NCBI GenBank assembly: GCA_937958475.1
Contig: CALFXR010000138.1
Span: 1 to 18,280, forward strand
Reading direction: 5' to 3'
DNA: 18,280 nt
Source of the DNA: an uncultured Mesorhizobium sp.
Lineage (GTDB): Bacteria > Pseudomonadota > Alphaproteobacteria > Rhizobiales > Rhizobiaceae
Positions within the stretch are counted from its first letter, which is position 1; each line of letters starts with the position of its first letter. Below, piece by piece: positions 1 to 6,962 of the stretch. A program made the position numbers and the translations under genes. The notes under the pieces were generated by a model. That model searched no databases, was not told the origin of the DNA, and was given only the letters and a program-made list of their open reading frames with translations.

Positions 1-1475
1 GCCGGCTTGCCGTAGAAGTAGCCCTGGACCACCTCGCAGCCCGCGGCGCGCAGCAGCGTCGCCTGGTTCTCCGTCTCGACGCCCTCGGCGATCGTGTGCA
101 CGCCGAGCGCCCGCGACAGGCCGACGATGGTCGACACGACGGCGCCCGTGCTCTGGTCGGTGTCGATGCGGCTGACGAAGGAGCGGTCAATCTTCAGCTT
201 CTGGAAGGGGAAGTCGATGAGGTAGGAGAGGTTGGAGTAGCCGGTGCCGAAATCGTCGACGGCGACCGAGATACCCATTTCCGAGGGCGCCTTCAGGATG
301 ACCGCGGCACGGTCGCGGTCCTGCATCATCGCCGTCTCGGTGACTTCGAGCTCGAGGCGCTGCGGCCGGATGCCCGTTGTCCTCAGCGTGTTCCGCACGA
401 CGCCGAGGAAGTCCTTGGTCATGAACTGCACGGGCGAGATGTTGACGGCCACGAAGCAGTCGTCGGGCAGGAAGCGGGCGTCGGCGCAAGCCTTGTTCAG
501 CACCCACTCGCCGAGCATGCCGATCATGCCGGTCTCTTCCGCGATCGGGATGAACTCCATCGGCGGGATCATGCCGCGCGCCGGATGCTTCCAGCGGATC
601 AGCGCCTCGTAGCCGACGATTCGGCCCGACGCGAGGTCGAGCTGCGGCTGGTAGTGCAGGGCGAAGTCGCCGCGCTCGAAGGCGACATGCAGTTCCGATT
701 CCACCCACTGGCGGTAGTCGGCGACCTGGCCCATCTCGGGAAGGTAGACCGACCAGGAGCCGAGGCCGTTGGCGCGGGCATGCTGCAGGGCGAGGTTGGA
801 GCGGCGTAGCAGCAGGATCGGGTCGCGCCCGTCCTTGGGAATGGCGACGATGCCGACCGAGAGGTTCACCGACTGCAGGTGCGTCCTCAACTGGTAGGGC
901 TCCATCAGCGTCTCGATCAGGCTCTCGACCGTCTCCTCGACCGAGAAGTCCGCTCCGCCGTCGGGAAGCAGGACCGCGAACTCGCCGGCGCCGATGCGGC
1001 CGAGCTGCGCGCCTTCCGGCATGGTTTCCCTGAGCCGCGCGGCAAAGGCCGCGATCAGCTGGTCGCCCTGCGTATAGCCGATAGAGTCGTTGATCTGCTT
1101 GAAGCGGTCGATGTCGATGTCGATCAGGAACACCGGCTCTCCGGTCCGGGCGCAGGCGGACGCGGCTTCGGCGATCCGGCCGATCATCGCCGTCCTGCCG
1201 TTGAGCCCGGTCAGCTTGTCGATCTGTGTCTCCTTGAAGACGTAGCTGGCGGATTCGTCGACGCCGGCGAAGAAGGAGAGCGCGGCGCCGCCGGCCGCCA
1301 GTGCGCACAGCGACGCGATCACGGCGCCGACGATCGGTGCCGAAAGCCCGCCCAGTCCGTCGCCGAAACCGAACTTCATGCCCCACAGTCCGAGCACGAA
1401 GCTGCCCATGCCGGATGCGGCGATGGTGATGAACCTGAATACCGGGCTGCGGTTAGGATGGTTGGCCGAAGACAT
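1..1475 (-). CDS. Membrane-anchored GGDEF-EAL cyclic-di-GMP protein, 3' end cut by the window
   Basis: I translated about 491 codons with no frameshift from an ATG at 1475, preceded by a GGGGGA ribosome site. Two hydrophobic stretches (about residues 14-32 and 46-70) suggest an inner-membrane hairpin with a cytoplasmic remainder. A GGDEF domain follows (about 85-245), but its signature reads GAGEF (162-166) and the RxxD inhibitory site is absent. Diguanylate cyclase activity is therefore doubtful, although the aspartates near 119-123 and KQIND remain. The EAL domain (about 255 onward) looks catalytically complete: EAL at 290-292, the asparagine of NISPVQF, ELEVTE, DDFGTGYSNL, KID, and EGVE near 464. 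It probably hydrolyses cyclic di-GMP to pGpG, with the GGDEF part serving as a GTP-sensing regulatory domain; this role is inferred from similar composite proteins. Only the last few EAL residues are missing. It lies downstream of fabI on the same strand, with an 81 bp gap. Confidence 0.9.
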   Translation of the reverse strand, partial: MSSANHPNRSPVFRFITIAASGMGSFVLGLWGMKFGFGDGLGGLSAPIVGAVIASLCALAAGGAALSFFAGVDESASYVFKETQIDKLTGLNGRTAMIGRIAEAASACARTGEPVFLIDIDIDRFKQINDSIGYTQGDQLIAAFAARLRETMPEGAQLGRIGAGEFAVLLPDGGADFSVEETVESLIETLMEPYQLRTHLQSVNLSVGIVAIPKDGRDPILLLRRSNLALQHARANGLGSWSVYLPEMGQVADYRQWVESELHVAFERGDFALHYQPQLDLASGRIVGYEALIRWKHPARGMIPPMEFIPIAEETGMIGMLGEWVLNKACADARFLPDDCFVAVNISPVQFMTKDFLGVVRNTLRTTGIRPQRLELEVTETAMMQDRDRAAVILKAPSEMGISVAVDDFGTGYSNLSYLIDFPFQKLKIDRSFVSRIDTDQSTGAVVSTIVGLSRALGVHTIAEGVETENQATLLRAAGCEVVQGYFYGKP

Positions 1476-1556
1476 GGAGTTCCCCCGTATCGGCGTTTTC
1501 TAGCCGATCGGGCGTTAAGGTCCGTTTCCCGCGAAGGTTAGGATTTTACCGAATCG

Positions 1557-2369
1557 TCAATCGGGCTGTTCCGACGACTTCTTCAGTTCCTCCAGCGTCG
1601 GCATCGACACGATATGATAGCCGGAATCGACGTAGTGCACCTCGCCGGTAACGCCGGACGAAAGGTCGGAAAGCAGGTAGAGCGCAGATCCGCCGACTTC
1701 GTCGATGGAGACGGTCCGCCTCAAGGGCGAGGTGCGCTGCTGGTAGGCGAACATGAAGCGGGCGTCGGAGATGCCGGCTCCGGCGAGCGTGCGCACCGGC
1801 CCGGCCGAGAGCGCGTTGACGCGGATGCCGCGCGGCCCGTAGTCGTTGGCGAGGTAGCGCACGCTCGCCTCGAGGCCCGCCTTGGCCACGCCCATGACGT
1901 TGTAGTTCGGCATGACGCGCACCGAGCCGGCATAGGTCAGCGTCAGCATCGTCCCACCGGCCGACATCAGCGTCGCCGCCTTCCGCGCCACCTCGGTGAA
2001 GGAGTAGCACGAGATGACCATCGTGCGGACGAAGTTGTCCTTGCTCGTGTCGGCGTAGAGGCCCTTCAGCTCGTTCTTGTCGGAGAAGCCGATGGCGTGG
2101 ACGACGAAGTCGATCGAGCCCCACTCGGATCCGAGCGTCTCGAAAACCGCGTCGATGGAGGCGCTGTCCTCGACGTCGCAGGGCAGCACGAGCGACGCGC
2201 CGACCTTGTCGGCCAGCGGTCGCACGCGGCGCCCGAACGCCTCGCCCTGGTAGGTGAAGGCCATCGTCGCGCCCTGGTCGGCGAGACGGCGGGCGATGCC
2301 CCAGGCGATCGAATGATCGTTGGCGACGCCCATGACGAGGCCGCGCTTACCCTTCATAAGTTCGTTCAT
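1557..2369 (-). CDS. fabI: Enoyl-[acyl-carrier-protein] reductase (NADH), FabI
   Basis: This cytoplasmic short-chain dehydrogenase-fold enzyme carries out the last step of each type II fatty acid elongation cycle, reducing trans-2-enoyl-ACP with NADH. At 270 residues it has the family length. The N-terminal nucleotide motif is GVANDHSIAWGIA (about 14-26). The FabI active site is Tyr146, Tyr156 and Lys163 in the arrangement Y-x9-Y-x6-K, the same spacing as in Escherichia coli FabI. The HAIGF segment near 91-95 matches the strand where triclosan-resistance changes map in other FabI proteins; a glycine is present there, as in sensitive enzymes. It is the last gene of a fabA-fabB-fabI operon, 12 bp after fabB. 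The start at 2369 (MNELMKGKRG) was kept, but a second in-frame ATG four codons later would also fit. Many rhizobia carry several fabI copies, so essentiality cannot be judged here. Confidence 0.95.
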   Translation of the reverse strand: MNELMKGKRGLVMGVANDHSIAWGIARRLADQGATMAFTYQGEAFGRRVRPLADKVGASLVLPCDVEDSASIDAVFETLGSEWGSIDFVVHAIGFSDKNELKGLYADTSKDNFVRTMVISCYSFTEVARKAATLMSAGGTMLTLTYAGSVRVMPNYNVMGVAKAGLEASVRYLANDYGPRGIRVNALSAGPVRTLAGAGISDARFMFAYQQRTSPLRRTVSIDEVGGSALYLLSDLSSGVTGEVHYVDSGYHIVSMPTLEELKKSSEQPD

Positions 2370-2381
2370 GTCAGCCGGTCC

Positions 2382-3602
2382 TCAGGCGTCGTAGCGCTGG
2401 AAGACCAGCGTCGCGTTGGTGCCGCCGAAGCCGAACGAATTCGACAGGACGCGCTCGATCCTGGCGTCGTCGATGCGCTCGCGCACGATCGGCATGCCGT
2501 CGAATTCGGGGTCGAGCGTGTCGATATGGGCGCTCTCGCCGATGAAACCCCCGTTCATCATCAGGATCGAGTAGATCGATTCCTGCACGCCCGCGGCGCC
2601 GAGCGAATGCCCGGTCAGCGACTTCGTCGAGCTGATCAGCGGGATCTTGTCGCCGAACACCTCGCGGATCGCACCCATCTCCTTGCTGTCGCCGACCGGC
2701 GTCGAAGTCCCGTGCGTGTTGATGTAGTCGACCGGTCCCGAGACCGTCGACAGTGCCTGGCGCATGCAGCGCACGGCCCCTTCGCCCGACGGAGCCACCA
2801 TGTCGTAGCCGTCCGACGTCGCCCCGTAGCCGACGATCTCGGCGAGAATGCGCGCGCCGCGCGCCCTGGCGTGCTCGAGTTCTTCCAACACGAGAACGCC
2901 GGCGCCCCCGGCGATGACGAAGCCGTCGCGGTCGACGTCATAGGCTCTGCTGGCGACCGCGGCCCGGTCATTGAACTTGCTCGACATGGCGCCCATCGCG
3001 TCGAACAGGTTCGACATGGTCCAGTCGAGATCCTCGTGGCCGCCGGCGAAGATCATGTCCTGCTTGCCCCACTGGATCAGCTCATAGGCGTTGCCGATGC
3101 AGTGTGCCGAGGTCGAGCAGGCCGACGAGATCGAATAGTTGACGCCGTGGATCTTGAACCAGGTGGCGAGCGTCGCCGAGGCCGTCGACGCCATCGCCTT
3201 GGGCACCGCGAACGGCCCGATGCGCTTCGGGCTGTTGTTCTTTTCGGTGATTTCGGCTGCCTCGACGATCGTCTTCGTCGACGGTCCGCCTGATCCCATG
3301 ATGATGCCGGTGCGTTCGCTGCTGATCTCGCCCTCGGTCAGGCCGGCCGACGCGATCGCCTGCTGCATGGCTACGTGGTTCCAGGCGCCGCCCTTGTGCA
3401 GGAAGCGCATGGCGCGCCGGTCGACGAGGGGCGTAGGGTCGAGCGTCGGCGCGCCCCATACCTGGCAGCGGAAGCCGTGCTTCTCGAATTCGTCCGAATG
3501 GGTGATGCCGGAGCGCGCGTCGCGCAGCGACGCCTCGACTTCCGCGGCATCGTTGCCGATCGACGAAACGATGCCGAGACCGGTGACTACAACGCGTCTC
3601 AT
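2382..3602 (-). CDS. fabB: Beta-ketoacyl-ACP synthase I, FabB
   Basis: This cytoplasmic thiolase-fold condensing enzyme joins malonyl-ACP to a growing acyl-ACP. The FabB type is the one needed to elongate the cis-unsaturated intermediate made by FabA. The 406-residue product has the expected Cys-His-His centre: Cys162 in SSACSTSAH, His297 in NTHGTSTPVGD and His332 in SLTGHSLGAAG, with the conserved lysine at 327. The protein opens with RRVVVTGLGIVSSIG, the usual first strand of this family. It starts 34 bp after the fabA stop and ends 12 bp before fabI, so one transcript is likely. Adjacency to fabA supports FabB rather than FabF, because the fabA-fabB pair is the classic anaerobic unsaturated fatty acid module. 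No anomaly was seen. Confidence 0.95.
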   Translation of the reverse strand: MRRVVVTGLGIVSSIGNDAAEVEASLRDARSGITHSDEFEKHGFRCQVWGAPTLDPTPLVDRRAMRFLHKGGAWNHVAMQQAIASAGLTEGEISSERTGIIMGSGGPSTKTIVEAAEITEKNNSPKRIGPFAVPKAMASTASATLATWFKIHGVNYSISSACSTSAHCIGNAYELIQWGKQDMIFAGGHEDLDWTMSNLFDAMGAMSSKFNDRAAVASRAYDVDRDGFVIAGGAGVLVLEELEHARARGARILAEIVGYGATSDGYDMVAPSGEGAVRCMRQALSTVSGPVDYINTHGTSTPVGDSKEMGAIREVFGDKIPLISSTKSLTGHSLGAAGVQESIYSILMMNGGFIGESAHIDTLDPEFDGMPIVRERIDDARIERVLSNSFGFGGTNATLVFQRYDA

Positions 3603-3636
3603 CTGGCCCTCCGTGGTCCGCGAGGTTCTGGCGCCG

Positions 3637-4152
3637 TCAGGCCGCCGCTTGCTTGAAAAGCCCGACCCTGAGGTCTGTGGCCTTGTAGATCGTCTCGCCG
3701 TCGGCCTGGAGCCAGCCGTCGCCGATCGACAGCACCAGCCGGCCGCGCAACACGCGCTTGAAATCGACGCCGTAGACGACCTTCTTCGTCGCCGGGGTGA
3801 CCATGCCGGTGAACTTCACCTCGCCCGTGGAGATGGCGCGGCCCTTTCCCGGCTCGCCGAGCCAGCCGAGGAAGAAGCCGCTCAGCTGCCAAAGCGCGTC
3901 GAGGCCGAGACAGCCGGGCATAACGGGATCGCCGATGAAGTGGCAGGGGAAGAACCAGAGGTCGGGCTTGATGTCGAGTTCTGCGCGGACATAGCCCTTG
4001 CCGTACTCGCCGCCGTCTTCGGATATCTCCGTGATGCGGTCGAACATGAGCATCGGCGGTGCCGGAAGCCTGGCGTTCCCCGGTCCGAACAGTTCTCCGC
4101 GGCCGCAGGCGAGCAGCTCCTCGAAGGTGTAGCTCGACTTCTTCTCGGGCAT
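3637..4152 (-). CDS. fabA: 3-hydroxydecanoyl-ACP dehydratase/isomerase, FabA
   Basis: This cytoplasmic hot-dog-fold enzyme dehydrates 3-hydroxyacyl-ACP and isomerises trans-2- to cis-3-decenoyl-ACP, the branch point for unsaturated fatty acids. I start it at the ATG at 4152 (MPEKKSSYTF), not at the longer open frame beginning at 4206. This start has an AAGGGAAAG ribosome site at good spacing and gives 171 residues, against 172 in Escherichia coli. The catalytic pair is visible as His71 in FFPCHFIGDP and Asp85 in GCLGLDALWQL. It is the first gene of the fabA-fabB-fabI operon and faces away from irr; the start codons are 229 bp apart. A promoter-like TTGACC/TAAGCG pair lies upstream on its strand. 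Confidence 0.95.
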   Translation of the reverse strand: MPEKKSSYTFEELLACGRGELFGPGNARLPAPPMLMFDRITEISEDGGEYGKGYVRAELDIKPDLWFFPCHFIGDPVMPGCLGLDALWQLSGFFLGWLGEPGKGRAISTGEVKFTGMVTPATKKVVYGVDFKRVLRGRLVLSIGDGWLQADGETIYKATDLRVGLFKQAAA

Positions 4153-4236
4153 CGTTTCTTTCCCTTGCGACGTTGGGCGTCGTCCTTGTCGCCGTTTTCC
4201 TAACACAGTCCCACGAGGACCGGAAATCGCCGACAG

Positions 4237-4265
4237 CGCTTATCCCGCCCGGCCATGGCGGTCAA
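4237..4265 (-). promoter_or_regulatory. Candidate fabA operon promoter
   Basis: On the minus strand there is a TTGACC -35 box (4265-4260), a 17 bp spacer and TAAGCG (4242-4237). The -35 is close to the alphaproteobacterial housekeeping consensus; the -10 is weak. Transcription would begin about 80 nt before the fabA ATG. It sits only about 10 bp from the irr promoter candidate, so regulators bound here could affect both genes. Confidence 0.35.
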
Positions 4266-4275
4266 CGTAGTGTGC

Positions 4276-4304
4276 TTGATCCGAGGCGCGCGAACCAATA
4301 TATG
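4276..4304 (+). promoter_or_regulatory. Candidate irr promoter
   Basis: TTGATC (4276-4281), 17 bp, then TATATG (4299-4304) is a good sigma-70-type pair. Predicted transcription starts near 4311, leaving a leader of about 70 nt before irr. I looked for an iron control element (paired TTTAGAA-type half-sites) in the intergenic region and found none convincing. Confidence 0.45.
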
Positions 4305-4381
4305 TCGTGGAACAGTTGGAATGACCTTTCCAGCCGCGCGGTCTTCCGTGCGCCGGGGCGGGTCGAACGGTGAACGGCCAG

Positions 4382-4813
4382 ATGGATACGCTCAAGGTCA
4401 GGGACGGACAGTCGATCGACCGCCGCGTTCGCGACGCCGGCCTGCGGCCGACGCGCCAGCGCCTGGCGCTGGCGTCGCTGCTGTTCGCCAAGGGCGACAG
4501 GCACCTGTCCGCCGAGGAATTGCACGAAGAGGCGCAGTCGGCCGGCGTGCCGGTGTCGCTGGCCACCGTCTACAATACGCTGCACCAGTTCACCGAGGCG
4601 GGCATGCTGCGCATCCTCGCCGTCGAGGGATCGAAGACCTACTTCGACACGAACACCTCGGACCACCACCACTTCTTCATCGAAGGCGAGAACAAGATAT
4701 TCGACATTCCGGACACGCCCGTGCGCGTCGTCAACCTTCCGCAGCCGCCGGAGGGGATGGAGATCGCGAATGTCGACATCGTCGTCAGGCTGCGTCCGCG
4801 CCGCAACGGCTGA
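4382..4813 (+). CDS. irr: Iron response regulator Irr (Fur superfamily)
   Basis: The 143-residue product has an N-terminal winged helix with the recognition-helix segment SLATVYNTLHQF (about 59-70), followed by a dimerisation domain carrying the HHH motif (95-97) used in heme/metal sensing. It lacks the C-terminal CxxC zinc pair of true Fur proteins and the N-terminal GCPWHD-type heme regulatory motif of Bradyrhizobium Irr. That is the pattern of Rhizobium/Mesorhizobium-type Irr. In rhizobia Irr acts under iron limitation, repressing heme synthesis and iron-using genes and activating iron uptake, and is inactivated by heme. I prefer the ATG at 4382; a GTG at 4370 in the same frame is possible. 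It is divergent from fabA and convergent with the SH3 gene, with a 9 bp gap between the stops. Confidence 0.92.
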   Translation: MDTLKVRDGQSIDRRVRDAGLRPTRQRLALASLLFAKGDRHLSAEELHEEAQSAGVPVSLATVYNTLHQFTEAGMLRILAVEGSKTYFDTNTSDHHHFFIEGENKIFDIPDTPVRVVNLPQPPEGMEIANVDIVVRLRPRRNG

Positions 4814-4822
4814 CCCGCCCGG

Positions 4823-5383
4823 TCAATCCTGGATATATTCGCCCGGATAGGCGCCCCATACCTGCGACTGGTTGATCCAGCCGCGGCCGCCGTCGAAGCT
4901 CATCTCGCACCACAGCCCGTTGCAGCTGCGGATCGTGCCGACCGCGCCCGGCTCGACCTTGGCCACCACCGCGGCGCCGTCTGCCGGTTCGGACCTCAGT
5001 TCCACGGCCATGTCCTTGCCGCGCTGCCAGGGCGCCACGATGCCGGTCCTCTTGCCCGACAGCAAAGACTGGTTGATCCAGCCCTCGGCGCCGTCCGAAT
5101 CGCGCACCCGGCGCCAGTTGTCGTACTCCTGGATGATCTCCATCGGCAGGCCGGGCTTAAGGTACATCCAGTCCACGGCATAGTTCAGGCCGGGCCCGAT
5201 CCGCGAATTGACCCTGCCGGACTTGAGGCTGACGAATCGCGGCAGCGGCAGGCCGCTCGGCCCGCGCGCGACGTTCTGGGCCGCGGCCGTCTGGGCATGG
5301 GCCGGCGGGCCGGCGGGAAGGGCTGCGGCAAGCGCGCACAGGGCTGCTGCGACGAGCGATCGGAGCGGCTTCAAGGCTGGCAC
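4823..5383 (-). CDS. Exported protein with two bacterial SH3 domains
   Basis: The product is predicted to be exported. A signal peptide follows the proposed GTG start at 5383 (PALKPLRSL, then an alanine-leucine core, then a PAHAQ cleavage region). The GTG has an AGGA site six bases upstream. A longer frame from a GTG at 5431 would put 16 extra residues before the signal peptide, and its ribosome site is too close, so I reject it. The mature part has two SH3b repeats. The first begins at SGRVNSRIGPG and ends with GWINQSLLSG; the second begins near AVELRSEP and ends with GWINQSQVWG. Such domains usually bind peptidoglycan or proteins in the envelope; no catalytic motif is present. The exact function is unknown. 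It reads toward irr, with 9 bp between the stops. Confidence 0.85.
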   Translation of the reverse strand: MPALKPLRSLVAAALCALAAALPAGPPAHAQTAAAQNVARGPSGLPLPRFVSLKSGRVNSRIGPGLNYAVDWMYLKPGLPMEIIQEYDNWRRVRDSDGAEGWINQSLLSGKRTGIVAPWQRGKDMAVELRSEPADGAAVVAKVEPGAVGTIRSCNGLWCEMSFDGGRGWINQSQVWGAYPGEYIQD

Positions 5384-5443
5384 GTTCGTTCCTATGTCTG
5401 TTTCGGGCGGCGCGGCGGACTCGGTCGCCACGCCCCTTTTTCT

Positions 5444-5472
5444 TTGTCTTCACCCGTGCCGCTTGGTACACA
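5444..5472 (+). promoter_or_regulatory. Possible promoter of the hydroxyacid dehydrogenase gene
   Basis: TTGTCT (5444-5449), a 17 bp spacer and TACACA (5467-5472) lie about 80 nt upstream of the ATG at 5551. The match is partial and the region also serves the divergent SH3 gene, so the call is tentative. Confidence 0.3.
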
Positions 5473-5550
5473 GGCGAAAAGGCCGAGCCGGTTCCAAGTC
5501 TCGCCCGTCTTGGTTAAAGAGGTCTCAACGGGATCCGTTAAGAGGACAGA

Positions 5551-6552
5551 ATGGCCGGCAGGAAAAAACCGCTTGTCGTCATAACGCGAAAGCTGCCCGA
5601 TCAGGTCGAGACGCGCATGCGCGAGCTCTTCGACGCGCGGCTCAACGTCGACGACCGGCCGCTCAGCCAGCCCGAACTCGTCGCCGCGGTCAAGGAAGCC
5701 GACGTCATCGTGCCGACCGTGACCGACCGCATCGACCAGGCGCTGATCGCCCAGGCCGGACCGAACCTGAAGCTGATCGCCAATTTCGGCAACGGCGTCG
5801 ACAACATCGACGTCGCCGCCGCCATGAAGCAGGGCATCACCGTCACGAACACGCCCAACGTCCTCAACGAGGACACCGCCGACATGACCATGGCGCTGAT
5901 GCTCGCCGTGCCGCGGCGGCTGGTCGAGGGCGCCAACGTGCTCAAGGGCGACGGCAAGTGGGTGGGCTGGTCGCCGACCTGGATGCTCGGCCGGCGCATC
6001 TGGGGCAAGCGCCTCGGCATCGTCGGCATGGGCCGCATCGGCACCGCGGTCGCGCGCCGCGCCAAGGCCTTCGGCCTGTCGATCCACTATCACAACCGCC
6101 ACCGGGTGGCGCCGCAGATCGAGGACGAGCTGGAGGCGACCTACTGGGAGAGCCTCGACCAGATGCTCGCGCGCATGGACATCATCTCGGTAAACTGCCC
6201 TTCGACGCCGGCGACCTTCCATCTCCTCTCGGCGCGCCGGCTGGCGCTCTTGCAGCCGTCGGCCTACGTGGTCAACACCGCGCGCGGCGACATCATCGAC
6301 GAGAACGCGCTGATCCACATGCTGCAGGACGGCAAGCTGGCGGGTGCCGCGCTCGACGTCTTCGAGCACGAGCCGGCCGTCAACCCGAAGCTGGTCAAGC
6401 TGGCGGCCAAGGGCAAGGTGGTGATCCTGCCGCACATGGGATCGGCGACGATCGAGGGCCGTGTCGACATGGGCGAGAAGGTGATCATCAACATCCGCAC
6501 CTTCTTCGACGGCCACCGCCCGCCGGACCGCGTCCTGCCGAACAGGGTGTGA
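5551..6552 (+). CDS. D-2-hydroxyacid dehydrogenase, glyoxylate/hydroxypyruvate reductase type
   Basis: A 333-residue cytoplasmic NAD(P)H-dependent enzyme of the D-isomer 2-hydroxyacid dehydrogenase family. Visible features are the GNGVDNID segment (80-87), the Rossmann motif GMGRIG (159-164), and the catalytic triad Arg245 (NTARGD), Glu274 (FEHEP) and His295 (LPHMGSAT). The overall form resembles GyaR-type glyoxylate reductase or hydroxypyruvate reductase, which makes glycolate or D-glycerate; the substrate cannot be fixed from sequence. Basic residues HNRHR follow the second strand of the nucleotide fold, where an acidic residue would favour NAD, which hints at NADPH use. The ATG has an AGAGGA ribosome site at 5541-5546. 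It is transcribed alone and its stop is 2 bp from the stop of the opposing aconitase X small subunit. Confidence 0.9.
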   Translation: MAGRKKPLVVITRKLPDQVETRMRELFDARLNVDDRPLSQPELVAAVKEADVIVPTVTDRIDQALIAQAGPNLKLIANFGNGVDNIDVAAAMKQGITVTNTPNVLNEDTADMTMALMLAVPRRLVEGANVLKGDGKWVGWSPTWMLGRRIWGKRLGIVGMGRIGTAVARRAKAFGLSIHYHNRHRVAPQIEDELEATYWESLDQMLARMDIISVNCPSTPATFHLLSARRLALLQPSAYVVNTARGDIIDENALIHMLQDGKLAGAALDVFEHEPAVNPKLVKLAAKGKVVILPHMGSATIEGRVDMGEKVIINIRTFFDGHRPPDRVLPNRV

Positions 6553-6554
6553 AC

Positions 6555-6962
6555 TCAGGCGTCGCTGATCGAGCCGTCGGCGCCGATCGCCACCGGCCGG
6601 CCGTCGAACCGCGCGTGCATGGCGCGGTCAAGCCTCAACGCTGGCGGCGTCTCCCAGCCCATCTCGCGGGCGACGATCAGGCCGAGCAGCAGGATCGCGT
6701 CGGGTTCGTGCAGCACGATCGCGGCGGGCGCGCGGCCGGCGTGAACCAGTTCGAGCAGCACGGCGGAAGCCGACGACGAGCCGATCGTGCCGGGCAGGAA
6801 GAGCACGCGGCCGGCAATCGTGTCGCCATGCTGAGGATGACGTACGTCGACGACGCGGCCGGTCTTCGGATCGATGCCGCCCCAGAAGCTGATCGGCGCG
6901 GAAAACACCTGCGCGAGGCCGGCCGCGTGCCGGCCGGGAACGAGGATGTCGGCTTGCGTCAC
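6555..6962 (-). CDS. Aconitase X small subunit (swivel domain, DUF126)
   Basis: This 135-residue protein is the DUF126 swivelling domain that completes the active site of aconitase X. Family marks are SFWGGIDP and the glycine-serine loop LPGTIGSSSASAVLLEL. I start it at the GTG at 6962, which overlaps the TGA of the large subunit (GTGA) and has an AAGGAG site eight bases upstream. The open frame extends further upstream to 7013, but that part lies inside the large-subunit gene. The two subunits are separate here (split, type II arrangement) with the large subunit first. Translational coupling should give balanced amounts of both. Characterised bacterial aconitase X enzymes include cis-3-hydroxy-L-proline dehydratase; the substrate of this pair is not evident from its context. 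Confidence 0.88.
   Translation of the reverse strand: MTQADILVPGRHAAGLAQVFSAPISFWGGIDPKTGRVVDVRHPQHGDTIAGRVLFLPGTIGSSSASAVLLELVHAGRAPAAIVLHEPDAILLLGLIVAREMGWETPPALRLDRAMHARFDGRPVAIGADGSISDA

Noticed and set aside
187..1386. Minus-strand open frame of 399 codons inside the GGDEF-EAL gene
   Set aside because: Wrong frame; the true frame from 1475 shows GGDEF and EAL motifs throughout.
1614..3293. Long plus-strand open frame of 559 codons antisense to fabI and fabB
   Set aside because: Product is rich in Arg, Asp, His and Val repeats typical of the antisense of GC-rich genes; both opposite genes have full catalytic motifs.
4153..4369. Iron control element (Irr box) between fabA and irr
   Set aside because: No paired TTTAGAA/TTCTAAA-like half-sites found on either strand.
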